Source of the DNA: Congregibacter variabilis
Lineage (GTDB): Bacteria > Pseudomonadota > Gammaproteobacteria > Pseudomonadales > Halieaceae
Assembly (NCBI RefSeq): GCF_045689235.1
Contig: NZ_CP136864.1
Span: 930,001-994,000 of the forward strand
DNA: 64,000 nucleotides
Reading direction: 5' to 3'
Shown: in pieces, positions 27,176 through 36,233 of the stretch
Layout: each line of letters opens with the position of its first letter
Position numbering within the stretch: the first letter of the stretch is position 1
Position numbers and translations under genes: made by a program
The notes under the pieces: generated by a model
What the model saw: the letters and a program-made list of their open reading frames with translations, nothing else
Database searches by the model: none
What the model was told of the DNA's origin: nothing

Positions 27176-28750
27176 CTAGTTCTGTATCGACAGGTCCATA
27201 AGAGCCTTGAGACTGCCCATGGCCTTTTGGCGCTCCAGCGTACCGTAGCCAATATTGCTTGCACTCAGCGATCCGCCCGCCTGGAATGGAAAGCCTTCTA
27301 GCGTTGCAAAGAATCGTTGCACGAAGCCCTGAGCCGGAACCATGAGCCACATATTGTCGGCATACCACCTCACGTACATACCTGATTCTGAATAGGCACT
27401 TTCGAATGGGTCAGCGCGCAGATTAGTAATCACAGGCCACGCCGGTGTCTCACGATAGGCTTCATTAATGGGGCCGCGTTCAATGGCAAATGCGACCTTC
27501 CAATCGTCAACGCGAATAGCATTTAGCATTCCACTGGCTGCGAAGTACATAATTTCTCTGCGCGGACCTTTCTCTTCTGCACCTTCAAAATATGGCTTGA
27601 AGTTATAGCCATCAAGATGCACGCGGAACTTCTTCCCGTTGGCGCGCATACCGCCCTTGGATGCGAGTTGCTCCTTCACATCAGGCACGCCCGCTGCCGC
27701 TAATAGCGTTGGCATCCAGTCTTCCTGACTCATGATGTCGTTGTAGATAGTTCCTGGCTTAATGGTGCCAGGCCACTTCACCATTTGAGGCACACGCATA
27801 CCACCTTCCCAGGTCGTACCCTTCTCACCACGATAAGGCGAGGCACCGCCATCAGGCCAGGTGAATTTTTCTGCGCCGTTATCCGTCGAGAAAATTACAA
27901 TCGTGTTGTCGTCTACACCCAGAGTTTTTAGCTCATCTAGAAAGCTGCCGACCATGTCATCAAGTTCCGCCATGCCATCGGCATACAAACTAATGCCCGT
28001 CTTGCCTTTGTACTTTTCCTGAAGGTGGGTCCAAACGTGCATCCGCGTAAAGTTCATCCACACGAAGAAAGGCTTGTCTTCATTTACCGCAGCCGCCATG
28101 AACTTTTTGGCGGCGCCGCCAAACTCGCCATCCACTGTCTCCATACGCTTGCGTGTGAGGGGACCCGTGTCTTCGATTTTTCCATCGGCATAGGAGTGAA
28201 GAACCCCACGAGGACCAAACTTCTCGTGGAAGGCCGGATCCTTGGGGTAGTAGTAGGTTTCTGGCTCTTCTTCGGCATTCAAGTGATACAGGTTGCCAAA
28301 GAACTCATCAAAACCGTGATTGGTAGGTAGATGCTTGTCCTGATCGCCCAGGTGGTTTTTACCAAACTGCCCGGTTTTGTAACCCTGCTCTTTTAGCAGG
28401 TCGGCGATGGTCGGTGTCCAATCCGGAATACCCTGATCGCTACCCGGCATGCCAATGGTCAGCAAGCCGGTTCGGAAAGGCTGTTGACCCAGAATAAATG
28501 AAGCTCGCCCTGCGGTGCAGGATTGCTGTGCATACATATCGGTAAACAGCGCGCCCTGGTTTGCAATGGAGTCGATGTTGGGCGTTTGGTAACCCATACC
28601 GCCTCGGTTATAGGCGCTGGTGTTCCAAACACCTACATCATCACCCCACAGCACCAAAATATTGGGCTTATCGGCGGCTTGTGCCCCAAAGCTGAGCAGA
28701 CAACTGGTTGCTGCCAAGCTCGCTATTGCTAAGCTCTTCAGATTAATCAT
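27176..28750 (-). CDS. Secreted arylsulfatase-type sulfatase
   Basis: 524 residues with a signal peptide (cleavage near GAQA-ADK). Metal ligands appear in LWGDDVG (about 35-40). The catalytic motif is SCTAGRASF with Cys78, the residue converted to formylglycine; it is the C-x-A-x-R variant of the usual C-x-P-x-R. Also present are GKNHLGD, FSTDNGAE and W-GGMRVP blocks. Family enzymes hydrolyse organic sulfate esters in the periplasm. No formylglycine-generating enzyme gene is seen in this window, so maturation must rely on a distant gene. It has a strong terminator and stands 72 nt after an acyl-CoA dehydrogenase gene on the same strand. Confidence 0.92.
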   Translation of the reverse strand: MINLKSLAIASLAATSCLLSFGAQAADKPNILVLWGDDVGVWNTSAYNRGGMGYQTPNIDSIANQGALFTDMYAQQSCTAGRASFILGQQPFRTGLLTIGMPGSDQGIPDWTPTIADLLKEQGYKTGQFGKNHLGDQDKHLPTNHGFDEFFGNLYHLNAEEEPETYYYPKDPAFHEKFGPRGVLHSYADGKIEDTGPLTRKRMETVDGEFGGAAKKFMAAAVNEDKPFFVWMNFTRMHVWTHLQEKYKGKTGISLYADGMAELDDMVGSFLDELKTLGVDDNTIVIFSTDNGAEKFTWPDGGASPYRGEKGTTWEGGMRVPQMVKWPGTIKPGTIYNDIMSQEDWMPTLLAAAGVPDVKEQLASKGGMRANGKKFRVHLDGYNFKPYFEGAEEKGPRREIMYFAASGMLNAIRVDDWKVAFAIERGPINEAYRETPAWPVITNLRADPFESAYSESGMYVRWYADNMWLMVPAQGFVQRFFATLEGFPFQAGGSLSASNIGYGTLERQKAMGSLKALMDLSIQN

Positions 28751-28822
28751 AAAGCGTGGTTTCTCTCGTTATAAAATGCATTGTCAAAGGCGCTTGGCCA
28801 AAATTAAATCCGCTAGAGCAGT

Positions 28823-29968
28823 TTAGTCTGCGATGAGTGAACGTCCAATGATTAGTTTCATGACCTCGCTGGTGCCACCGTAAATACGCTGAACCCGGGA
28901 ATCGGCGAACGCTCTGGCGACAGGGTATTCCCACATAAAACCGTAGCCACCATGCAACTGCACGCACTCATCTACAATGCGGCATTGCAGTTCGGAACCC
29001 AATAACTTCGCCTTTGAGGCAGTCACCGTGTCCAACTCGCCCTGCACGAGCAGTTCGAGACAGCGATCCATAAAAACCTGCGCACTGGTCAATTCAGTGT
29101 CCAATTCGGCGAGTTTGAACTGCGTGTTCTGAAAAGTCGCAATGGGCTTACCAAAAGCTGTGCGCTCTTTGACGTAGTCGATAGTTTGCTGCAAGACTGT
29201 TTGAGATGCCGCCATAGCCATAATGCCAATGGAGAGACGCTCCTGGGGAAGCTCCTGCATGAGGTAAGCAAAGCCCTTGCCCGCTTCCCCCAGTAGATTT
29301 TCTTTTGGTACACGCACATCACTAAAAAACAGTTCCGAGGTGTCCTGCGCCTTCATGCCAACCTTATCGAGGTTTCGGCCCCGCTCGAATCCATCGGCAT
29401 CCCCTTCCACCAAAATAAGGCTGGTCCCTGCTGCCCCCGCGCTGGGATCCGTTTTGCAGACCACGACAATCAAGTCAGCATGCTGTCCATTGGTGATAAA
29501 TGTCTTGGAGCCATTGATCAGGTAATCGTCACCATCAGCGATGGCCGTGGTGCGAATGCCCTGTAAATCTGAGCCTGTCCCGGGCTCTGTCATGGCAATG
29601 GCAGTTACGATGTCACCTCTTACGCAAGCGGCTATGTAACGCTCTTTTTGCGCAGTGCTTCCATAGTTCATCAAATACGGTACGACGATATCGCTGTGCA
29701 CACCCCAGCCCAAGCCAGTGCAGCCGGATCGGGACACTTCCTCGTCAATCACCGCGTTGTAGCGAAAATCAGCCTCGGCGCCACCGTAAATTTCCGGCGC
29801 CTGAGGAACGAGGTAACCCTGAGCCCCGGCCTTTCGCCATAGATCGCGATCAACCTGCCCATCTTTTTCCCATTGCGCGTGGAAGGGCATGACTTCTTCC
29901 TCAAGAAAACGCCGCACACTGCTGCGAAACATTTCATGCTCTTCTTCAAAGACGGTTCTGGGAATCAT
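28823..29968 (-). CDS. Acyl-CoA dehydrogenase
   Basis: 381 residues from ATG 29968 with a GGAG site upstream. Family signatures: MTEPGTGSDLQG (FAD binding), TSELFFSDVRVP, QLHGGYGFMWEYPVAR, and RIYGGTSEVMK at the C-terminus. The YGGT rather than YEGT motif suggests the catalytic Glu lies elsewhere, as in long-chain and isovaleryl-type enzymes (inference). It oxidises acyl-CoA to the 2-enoyl form and passes electrons to ETF. An inverted repeat 54-70 nt upstream may be its operator. Confidence 0.93.
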   Translation of the reverse strand: MIPRTVFEEEHEMFRSSVRRFLEEEVMPFHAQWEKDGQVDRDLWRKAGAQGYLVPQAPEIYGGAEADFRYNAVIDEEVSRSGCTGLGWGVHSDIVVPYLMNYGSTAQKERYIAACVRGDIVTAIAMTEPGTGSDLQGIRTTAIADGDDYLINGSKTFITNGQHADLIVVVCKTDPSAGAAGTSLILVEGDADGFERGRNLDKVGMKAQDTSELFFSDVRVPKENLLGEAGKGFAYLMQELPQERLSIGIMAMAASQTVLQQTIDYVKERTAFGKPIATFQNTQFKLAELDTELTSAQVFMDRCLELLVQGELDTVTASKAKLLGSELQCRIVDECVQLHGGYGFMWEYPVARAFADSRVQRIYGGTSEVMKLIIGRSLIAD

Positions 29969-30021
29969 AAGATTGAACTCCGGTATCTGTAGGTGGCGAC
30001 GAAGGACTACGTTCTAGCCAG

Positions 30022-30038
30022 AGGACAAAACGTGTCCT
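30022..30038. promoter_or_regulatory. AGGACA-n5-TGTCCT inverted repeat upstream of the acyl-CoA dehydrogenase
   Basis: A perfect 6-bp inverted repeat with a 5-bp spacer lies 54-70 nt before the acyl-CoA dehydrogenase start, in the 174-nt gap after the SDR operon. Its size and symmetry fit a TetR-type operator of fatty-acid or branched-chain acyl-CoA genes. The regulator is not in the window. Confidence 0.35.
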
Positions 30039-30142
30039 GCCAGATAATAGAGGCCTCGACACTGTAAATGCATTGATCTCAGCGGACAGAGACACAGACC
30101 GTAAGTGACAGTTGGAACGCTATGGGATCTGGCGCACTTGGC

Positions 30143-30898
30143 TTACGCGTGCCCGCCATCTACCGATAAAATTTGCCCGGTAATCCAACTGGCGGACTCA
30201 GAACAGAGAAACACCACAGCATTGGCAATATCCTCTCCACAGCCAAGACGTCGCATATGTATGGAGTTGATGATTTGCTCCTGACGAGAAGCACCAAACG
30301 CGTCCCACTGCCTCTGCGTGGTAGGGTTAGACAAAACAAAGCCCGGCGCCACCGAATTAACGCTAATACCATCGGGGCCAAGCTCGAGAGCGAGCTGGCG
30401 TGTTAAACCCACCAAAGCATGCTTGGCGGCGGCGTAAGCTTGTATACCTGTCAGACTGGGCCGCAAGCCCGCGCCTGAGGATATGGTCACAATGCGCCCT
30501 TCACCCATCGCCTTCATCCCTGGCGCAAAAGCCTGGGCACACCACATTGCAGCGTCAACATTTGCGGAAAATATCCTGTGCCAGTCACACTCATCCACCT
30601 CTTCCAATGGCCTGCCGGCCTGTCCGCGCACACCGCCCGCTGCCGTGACCAGGCCATAGACCGTACCCAGGGAGTCAATGACCTCCTGGCAAAGTCCACG
30701 GGCATCATCAGCACAAGACAGGTCTCCTGAAAAACAACTCACGCCTTTCAGGGCAGCTAAAGGGGCAAGCCCCTGGGCATCAATATCGATGGCCGCCACC
30801 TTTGCGCCTTCCGCAAGGAGTCCTCTAACAATTGCTGCGCCAATACCCTGGGCAGCCCCTGTTACCGCCACTACTTTGTTTTCGAGGTTCAAGCGCAT
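30143..30898 (-). CDS. Short-chain dehydrogenase/reductase (SDR)
   Basis: 251 residues. NAD(P) motif TGAAQGIG (about 14-21), active-site Ser in TISSGAG, catalytic YAAAK, and the C-terminal ITGQILSVDGGHA typical of FabG-like SDRs. D-ID after the Rossmann beta-2 strand (VAAIDID) suggests NAD+ preference. Its ATG overlaps the ketopantoate-reductase gene by 10 nt, making it the third gene of the creatininase-KPR-SDR operon. Substrate unknown. Confidence 0.92.
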   Translation of the reverse strand: MRLNLENKVVAVTGAAQGIGAAIVRGLLAEGAKVAAIDIDAQGLAPLAALKGVSCFSGDLSCADDARGLCQEVIDSLGTVYGLVTAAGGVRGQAGRPLEEVDECDWHRIFSANVDAAMWCAQAFAPGMKAMGEGRIVTISSGAGLRPSLTGIQAYAAAKHALVGLTRQLALELGPDGISVNSVAPGFVLSNPTTQRQWDAFGASRQEQIINSIHMRRLGCGEDIANAVVFLCSESASWITGQILSVDGGHA

Positions 30899-31920
30899 AG
30901 GGACAACATCTCATCCAGCAAGTCCATGGATTGGACCCGTCGACCCTCTTCGATGTCATGAATGAACGCACAGAGCCCCGCGATACCCGGAGTGGGTATT
31001 CCATGATTCGCGCCGATCTCCAGCATTATGCCCATTTGCGCATCCACCTCTGTCTTACGCTTGCGTACGGCAAGATCGCGATAAATACCCGAATGGGTTT
31101 TAGCTGTATTGCGGTTATGCGCAACCATCGCTTCAATTGACTGCGCAATCCCCTCTTGGTCCTCGCCGATAAAAGCCTGAGTATCAAAGCCGTTAAAACC
31201 AAGAGGCGTCACGCCCTCAGCCACGGCGAGGCGCATCACTTCCTTGCCCAAGCTGGCGTAAACCGCTTGATGCTGCGGCGATGCCATGGCATCCGCCATA
31301 GACTCCGGCGTCAGAGCCGTGGCAAAGAGTAGAGAGCCATAACCTAACTTCCCCCAAAGATAACCCCAGATGTTATCGGTCAACACCGCATTGGGTTCCA
31401 CGATGCTAAAAAGTCTATGCATATCAGACAGACGCTGCGTCACAGTTCCGTCGAGCTCACCCAAAGCAACAGCGGCGCGGTTTCCATAAAGAATCCGACC
31501 CGGCTCAAGCCAGTCGGCGCCAAAGTTCACAAAACAACCCAGAGTCCGCTCACTACCAATGCGCTCGGCTATGAGTTTCTCATTCAGGCCGTTCTGCGCC
31601 GACACCACAAAGCCATCATCAGTCAAATGTTCCAAAAGTTGATCCAAAGCGGCTGTAGTGTGATGGGCTTTCACTGCGAGAATCACCCGTCGAAAACGCC
31701 CTTTTAAAGTCTCGGGGGTATCAGCAAGCAGTGTCTGTCGAAACGCTTCCACCGGTCCCTCTATGGACAAGCCCTCGCCGCGCATCGCTTCTACATGGCT
31801 TTGAACAATGTCCACCATATGTACGGCTTGTCCCGCTCGCGCCAGATAAGCTCCGATTACGCCGCCTATGGCTCCCGCGCCCCAGATAAGAATCGGGTCC
31901 TCATCATGGGTACCGGTCAA
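30889..31920 (-). CDS. Ketopantoate reductase-like (PanE/ApbA) dehydrogenase
   Basis: 343 residues from TTG 31920, which forms a TTGA overlap with the creatininase stop and has GAGGGAG about 7 nt upstream; TTG 31926 is the alternative. Rossmann motif WGAGAIGGVIGAYLARAG near the N-terminus, AVKAHHTTAAL and SAQNGLNE in the middle, and a C-terminal ApbA domain (KLGYGSLLFATALTP). KPR homologues in catabolic clusters often act on other 2-keto or hydroxy acids, and that is more likely here than pantothenate synthesis, given the neighbours. Substrate not known. Confidence 0.85.
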   Translation of the reverse strand: MTGTHDEDPILIWGAGAIGGVIGAYLARAGQAVHMVDIVQSHVEAMRGEGLSIEGPVEAFRQTLLADTPETLKGRFRRVILAVKAHHTTAALDQLLEHLTDDGFVVSAQNGLNEKLIAERIGSERTLGCFVNFGADWLEPGRILYGNRAAVALGELDGTVTQRLSDMHRLFSIVEPNAVLTDNIWGYLWGKLGYGSLLFATALTPESMADAMASPQHQAVYASLGKEVMRLAVAEGVTPLGFNGFDTQAFIGEDQEGIAQSIEAMVAHNRNTAKTHSGIYRDLAVRKRKTEVDAQMGIMLEIGANHGIPTPGIAGLCAFIHDIEEGRRVQSMDLLDEMLSLCA

Positions 31921-32618
31921 ACCCAATCTCCCTCTAAGAGTTCACGGGTCTCGGCCACAGCGACATCCCAGATGTCACCCATGATTTCATCGGATTTTTG
32001 ATACTCACCGCCGTAGTTACCATCACCTATCAACGCACGCACTTCCTGAGGATTGCTGTCTCGCAAACGCTCGAAGTCAACATAAGGCTTTTGCTCACCA
32101 GGCATCTCGCGGCCGGCCAAGCGCGTCCAGGGAAAATTCTCCATCCATGAGGCATGCGAGGCGATAGGATCGACGGCCTTTACTGCTGCCCAGGTTTTGG
32201 GGGCTCGCCACCAGTCATGAAACCGGCAGGCAGTGCCGGGGTTGTCACTCACCCACTTGGCGCATGCTTCCTGCACGGGACTATTGCCCCCATGGCCGTT
32301 AACAATCAACACCCGCCGAAAGCCGTGCGTATACAGACTGTCCAAAATCTCGCGCAGGACTAACTCGTAGGTCGACATAGTGAGAGAAACCGTGCCCGGA
32401 AAGCCCATAAAGTAAGGCGTCACGCCAAAAGGCAGCGCAGGAAACACCGGCACTGCCAGGGGCTCAGCCGCATCTACCGCCATCTTTTGCGCCAAAATGG
32501 AATCGACGGACAAGCTTAGGTAAGCATGCTGCTCCGTACTACCCAGCGGCAGTATGCAGCGGTCATCGTGCTTTACGCGCTCTTCGATCTCAAACCAGTT
32601 ACTGTCGCTAATTTTCAA
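31917..32618 (-). CDS. Creatininase-family amidohydrolase
   Basis: 233 residues from TTG 32618 with AGGAG 8 nt upstream. Creatininase motifs: LPLGSTEQHAYLSL with SVDSILA (metal ligands), GFPGTVSL, and NGHGGNSPVQEA. Family members open cyclic amides or act as formamide or mycofactocin-type peptidases with two metals. First gene of a three-gene operon with KPR and SDR enzymes, suggesting ring opening followed by oxidation of a small amide or lactam. This role is inferred from layout only. Confidence 0.9.
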   Translation of the reverse strand: MKISDSNWFEIEERVKHDDRCILPLGSTEQHAYLSLSVDSILAQKMAVDAAEPLAVPVFPALPFGVTPYFMGFPGTVSLTMSTYELVLREILDSLYTHGFRRVLIVNGHGGNSPVQEACAKWVSDNPGTACRFHDWWRAPKTWAAVKAVDPIASHASWMENFPWTRLAGREMPGEQKPYVDFERLRDSNPQEVRALIGDGNYGGEYQKSDEIMGDIWDVAVAETRELLEGDWV

Positions 32619-32756
32619 GCAAAACTCCTAGATTATGTTCTGATACAACTTCAGCCAGTAATACTCCCAGCAAGTACAGCAAACCATCGACCCTTTCGGA
32701 CTATTATGCTCAACTTGCAGGCACACCGATCCTCGCCTCAATTTTGGGAAAAGTCT

Positions 32757-33239
32757 ATGCACGTCACACTTGGCAAAACAATCTTCGTAATACTGAGCAG
32801 CCTTGTCGCAGCCACGGTACACAGCGCGGACACTGAACCTGACTTTTCGGTCGTTCAAAGCAGCGAACTGACCTGGCAAGCGGTCCCGGGAGGGCTGGGC
32901 ACCCAGTTTGCCGTGGTTCGGGGAGATCCCTCCAAAGCCGGGGTTTATGTCATCCGGGTACGATTCCCTGCCGGCGTTATGGACGCACCGCATTTTCATA
33001 GCGCTGATCGACATGTCACCGTGATCGAAGGCAGCTGGTATGCCGGTGTGGGCACGACATTTAATCCCGAAAAAGCGCAGGAGATTCGCGCCGGCGGCTA
33101 CATGTTTCACCCGGCAGGAGCCGCACATTGGGATGGAGCAAAAGGCAGCAACGATGCGGTGGTACAGATTATAGGCAATGGACCGGTAGCCACCGAGCAG
33201 TCTAGCGATGAGCCCATGTGGCTGCGCGTCCACGAGTGA
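32757..33239 (+). CDS. Secreted cupin-domain protein
   Basis: 160 residues from ATG 32757; a signal peptide (ILSSLVAATVHSA) follows directly. An earlier in-frame ATG at 32526 overlaps the divergent creatininase gene. The cupin core has HFHSADRHVTVIEGSW (H-x-H...E) and a second-motif MFHPAGAAHW, giving the usual metal site. Probably periplasmic, possibly a small-molecule-binding or dioxygenase-like cupin. The 3' end overlaps the NYN gene. Confidence 0.85.
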   Translation: MHVTLGKTIFVILSSLVAATVHSADTEPDFSVVQSSELTWQAVPGGLGTQFAVVRGDPSKAGVYVIRVRFPAGVMDAPHFHSADRHVTVIEGSWYAGVGTTFNPEKAQEIRAGGYMFHPAGAAHWDGAKGSNDAVVQIIGNGPVATEQSSDEPMWLRVHE

Positions 33240-33796
33240 GCACCAAGACGTCACAGACCCGGTTTTCCCGCCTTGCTGCCTGGTTTGGCCATCGCTCATC
33301 GCAGTTTGAGCCGGCGACTCTCACCCTCCCCTTGGCGAATCGGCACTTTGTGCTGGATGGCACGAACATCGCACTACTACACGGGCCTGCCAGACCCGAA
33401 TTACGCTATGTAGTCGCACTCTCCAGCCACCTGGTCAGCAATGGCGGAAAAGTCAGCTGTTTCTTTGACGCGAATACGCCTTACATTTTCAGTGATGCCC
33501 GCAGCGAGCAACGGGAGTGCTTTAACCGTCTGACCAGCGAGGCACCCTGGGCGAAGGACTTTGTGATCGTCCCTGGTGGCACTCAGGCTGACCAATGGAT
33601 TCTGGAATTGGCGAAGCGCGAAAACGCCGATGTAATTTCTAATGATCGATTCAAAGATCGCGCAAGGTCACACCGCTGGATATACAAGCGTCGACACGGC
33701 ATATGCATCCGTGAAGGAAGACTCGCACTGAGCAGCCTCGATGCAAACATCGAGCTGCTTGCGCAGCCCGAGGATTATCTAAGCCTGAAACCCTAG
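33236..33796 (+). CDS. NYN/Zc3h12a-type RNase domain protein
   Basis: 186 residues from GTG 33236 (GTGA overlap with the cupin stop); GTG 33218 is an alternative. The core VLDGTNIALL is the PIN/NYN acidic motif, followed by FFDANTP and VISNDRFKDR, which supply the further Asp residues of a metal-dependent RNase of the Regnase/Zc3h12a group. No signal peptide, so cytoplasmic, in contrast to the exported cupin with which it is translationally coupled. Its stop overlaps the convergent amidohydrolase by 4 bp. Substrate RNA unknown. Confidence 0.8.
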   Translation: MSTKTSQTRFSRLAAWFGHRSSQFEPATLTLPLANRHFVLDGTNIALLHGPARPELRYVVALSSHLVSNGGKVSCFFDANTPYIFSDARSEQRECFNRLTSEAPWAKDFVIVPGGTQADQWILELAKRENADVISNDRFKDRARSHRWIYKRRHGICIREGRLALSSLDANIELLAQPEDYLSLKP

Positions 33797-35412
33797 CGCT
33801 TTGGCTTAAGCTGGGGGTAATCCACACCCAATTGCTCAAGGTAAGTGCTGTACTTGGAAGGATCGTAATAGAGCGGCTTCAACTGATCTTTGTACTGCAT
33901 CATGATTGCCTGATTCTTTTCAATCGCAGGCGTGTCGTCGGCGCTTATGAACGGCACGTACTCCATATCCTTTAACTGCTCTTCACGAAAATACGTCCAG
34001 GCAGCTTCAAGCAAGTCGGGCTCGGTGATCAGGTCCATCATGGTCGCCGCCAACACCTTGGCGCCGGCAGCTGCGCCTTTGTGTGCAATGGGCGTCGCCA
34101 TGGCCATCGCTGATGACCAGTTGTGACCGATGGTACCGGGGATGTTGGATGGGAAACGCAGTGTCACGGTGGGCACATTCCACGAAACATCGCCAATGTC
34201 GTCCGATCCACCGCTAATGGGCTTCTCAGGTGGCGCCTGCAACTCACTGAGTTTCGTCGCCAGACCCTCTTCCTTCAGATCCTCAGCCTGCATGAGTTCC
34301 TGCACGGCCCGCGCAAACTTTTGGTCATCTTCAGACCATTGAGGCAAGCCTACCGCCTGAATATTGTGATACATGCGCTCGGCAATCACCTTGTTAAAGT
34401 GCCGGGGCCAGGCAGAACCGATTATGCGTCGCTCAACCGTGGTGCCGGTCATCATTGCGGCGCCCTCAGCAATCTCCTGCAGCGACTCGAAGTTCTCCAG
34501 AATGTGCTTCGCGGTTATCTCCCGGATGAAATACCACACGCTGGCTTTTGAGGGCACCACGTTAGGCTGATCACCGCCATCAACAACGACATAGTGTGAG
34601 CGCTGCAGTGGTCTTAAGTGCTCACGCTTGTAGTTCCAGCCCACGTTCATCAACTCCACAGCATCCAGCGCGCTCTTACCCCGCCAGGGGTCTCCTGCAC
34701 CATGCGCGGCCACGCCATTAAACTGATACTCCACCGATACCAGGCCAGTACCACGATCACCGCCCCAGGACGTTTGGAGGTTGCGACCCACGTGGGTAAA
34801 AAGCACGGCGTCCACATCTTTGAAACGACCGTCACGAGCGTAGTAGGACTTTGCCCCCACGAGTTCCTCAGCGATACCCGGCCAGATCACCAGAGTCCCG
34901 GGCAAACCGTCACGTTCCATAATTTCTTTCACGGCCAGTGCCGCAGCAACAGTCACGCCATGACCTGAGTTATGCCCCTCTCCGTGTCCAGGTGCACCGT
35001 CCACCATTGGCTGACGATAGGCCACGCCGGGCATCTGGGATGCCTTGGGTATTCCATCCACGTCTGAGCCCAGGGCAATAACGGGTTTTCCGCTTCCCCA
35101 GCTAGCCCACCAGCCAGATGGCATACCGGATACGCCTTGTTCTACGGTAAATCCTTCGTTCTCCAAAAGTCGGGTCATGTAGGCCTGCGTTTCAAACTCC
35201 TGAAAACCCAGTTCAGAAAAGGAAAACAAGCTATCGATAATCTCCTGGATCTGCTTTTCGCGTTTGTCGACCTCCATCGCTGCTTCTGCTTGTAGCCCCA
35301 TCAGCTGCGGCTTGGGTGGCTCAGCTTCCTCCGCCGCGCTCAGGGTCCACGGAGTGATCCCCATAGCCAGGGCTACGCCGGCATTTACCACTGCTTTGTG
35401 AATTCTGTTCAC
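33793..35412 (-). CDS. Exported M20-family amidohydrolase (AbgB-like)
   Basis: 539 residues from GTG 35412 with AGGAGA upstream; this gives a standard signal peptide ending at LSA-AEEAE. A start at 35451 would add a non-matching extension. Motifs: GSDVDGIP, GHGEGHNSGHG, WPGIAEELVGAKSYY, AAHGAGDPWRG, and SGGSDDIGDVSW near the C-terminus. These match the p-aminobenzoyl-glutamate hydrolase B group (AbgB), which cleaves acyl-glutamate amides. An exported version without AbgA or AbgT neighbours is noteworthy. Downstream of the HCCA-isomerase-like gene on the same strand, about 60 nt. Confidence 0.88.
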   Translation of the reverse strand: MNRIHKAVVNAGVALAMGITPWTLSAAEEAEPPKPQLMGLQAEAAMEVDKREKQIQEIIDSLFSFSELGFQEFETQAYMTRLLENEGFTVEQGVSGMPSGWWASWGSGKPVIALGSDVDGIPKASQMPGVAYRQPMVDGAPGHGEGHNSGHGVTVAAALAVKEIMERDGLPGTLVIWPGIAEELVGAKSYYARDGRFKDVDAVLFTHVGRNLQTSWGGDRGTGLVSVEYQFNGVAAHGAGDPWRGKSALDAVELMNVGWNYKREHLRPLQRSHYVVVDGGDQPNVVPSKASVWYFIREITAKHILENFESLQEIAEGAAMMTGTTVERRIIGSAWPRHFNKVIAERMYHNIQAVGLPQWSEDDQKFARAVQELMQAEDLKEEGLATKLSELQAPPEKPISGGSDDIGDVSWNVPTVTLRFPSNIPGTIGHNWSSAMAMATPIAHKGAAAGAKVLAATMMDLITEPDLLEAAWTYFREEQLKDMEYVPFISADDTPAIEKNQAIMMQYKDQLKPLYYDPSKYSTYLEQLGVDYPQLKPKR

Positions 35413-35475
35413 ACCCACTCTCCTCGTTATCGAAATAAATTTTTGCCGCAAAAATTGCAGATAACCACTGTGTTT

Positions 35476-36117
35476 CTAGCGTTTTAGTCCATCCTTTTCC
35501 AGGCGCCAGCACAAGGAATCTATGCGGTCCTGACCAAAAAACGGCTCACCGTTGTAAACAAAAAGCGGGACACCCCGATGACCGGCAGCCAGCTGATCCT
35601 CCTGGTTTTTCTCGACGATGTCCTTGTGGGCATCCCCACTGCTAATCGCGGCATCCATAGCGCTCAAGTCCAGACCCGCGCGCTTTGCTGCATCGGCCAA
35701 GTGATCACCCTGATCCCAGGACGGCGTTCCACTCCAAATCAAACGTGACACTTCCCGGGCAAAGGCTAATCCCGCTCCCTGAATCTCAGCCTCGGCACCA
35801 AGGTAGGTAAGCCGAAAAATGTACGGCTGATCGTCAGAAATTGTAAAGGTCGCCATATCCTGCACGATGGGGTCCGGGTTGGGGAAGCCTACGGGCAGCC
35901 CCAGCATCTCAGCTCGCCGGGGATAATCTGCCAAAATGTATCTCACCCGATCGTGGTTTCCCGCGGCAAAAAACTCGGGCTCGCGGATAGCCAGAGGCAA
36001 AACCGGCCTAAACCGCACGTCCACGTCAAAGTCTGCCAGAGCGTCCTCTGCCAGTTGTGCAGCAAGATAGCTGTAAGGGCTACGGAAAGAAAAATACAGG
36101 TCGATGGTTGCACTCAC
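35476..36117 (-). CDS. DsbA-fold isomerase (HCCA isomerase / kappa-GST-like)
   Basis: 213 residues from GTG 36117 with GGGAG about 9 nt upstream; TTG 36132 is the alternative. It starts ATIDLYFSFRSPYSYLA, which is the thioredoxin-fold signature of 2-hydroxychromene-2-carboxylate isomerases (the Ser-Pro-Tyr replaces a CxxC). The C-terminal HRGVPLFVYNGEPFFGQDRID contains the cis-Pro loop and matches the family. These enzymes use glutathione in aromatic degradation, or are orphan isomerases. No signal peptide is visible. Adjacent to the exported AbgB-like protein. Confidence 0.85.
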   Translation of the reverse strand: MSATIDLYFSFRSPYSYLAAQLAEDALADFDVDVRFRPVLPLAIREPEFFAAGNHDRVRYILADYPRRAEMLGLPVGFPNPDPIVQDMATFTISDDQPYIFRLTYLGAEAEIQGAGLAFAREVSRLIWSGTPSWDQGDHLADAAKRAGLDLSAMDAAISSGDAHKDIVEKNQEDQLAAGHRGVPLFVYNGEPFFGQDRIDSLCWRLEKDGLKR

Positions 36118-36233
36118 GGCGAAAACTCCCAACTACTATTTGTTGTGACCGTATGAAAGCTGACATACGGCGCGCAGCTTGTCATCATAAGACCAAGAGT
36201 GCCTTCAGGCATACCACTACTAACGGGAACCCT

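Noticed and set aside
32628..33299. 223-residue minus-strand frame
   Set aside because: Antisense to the cupin gene, which has the signal peptide and metal motif.
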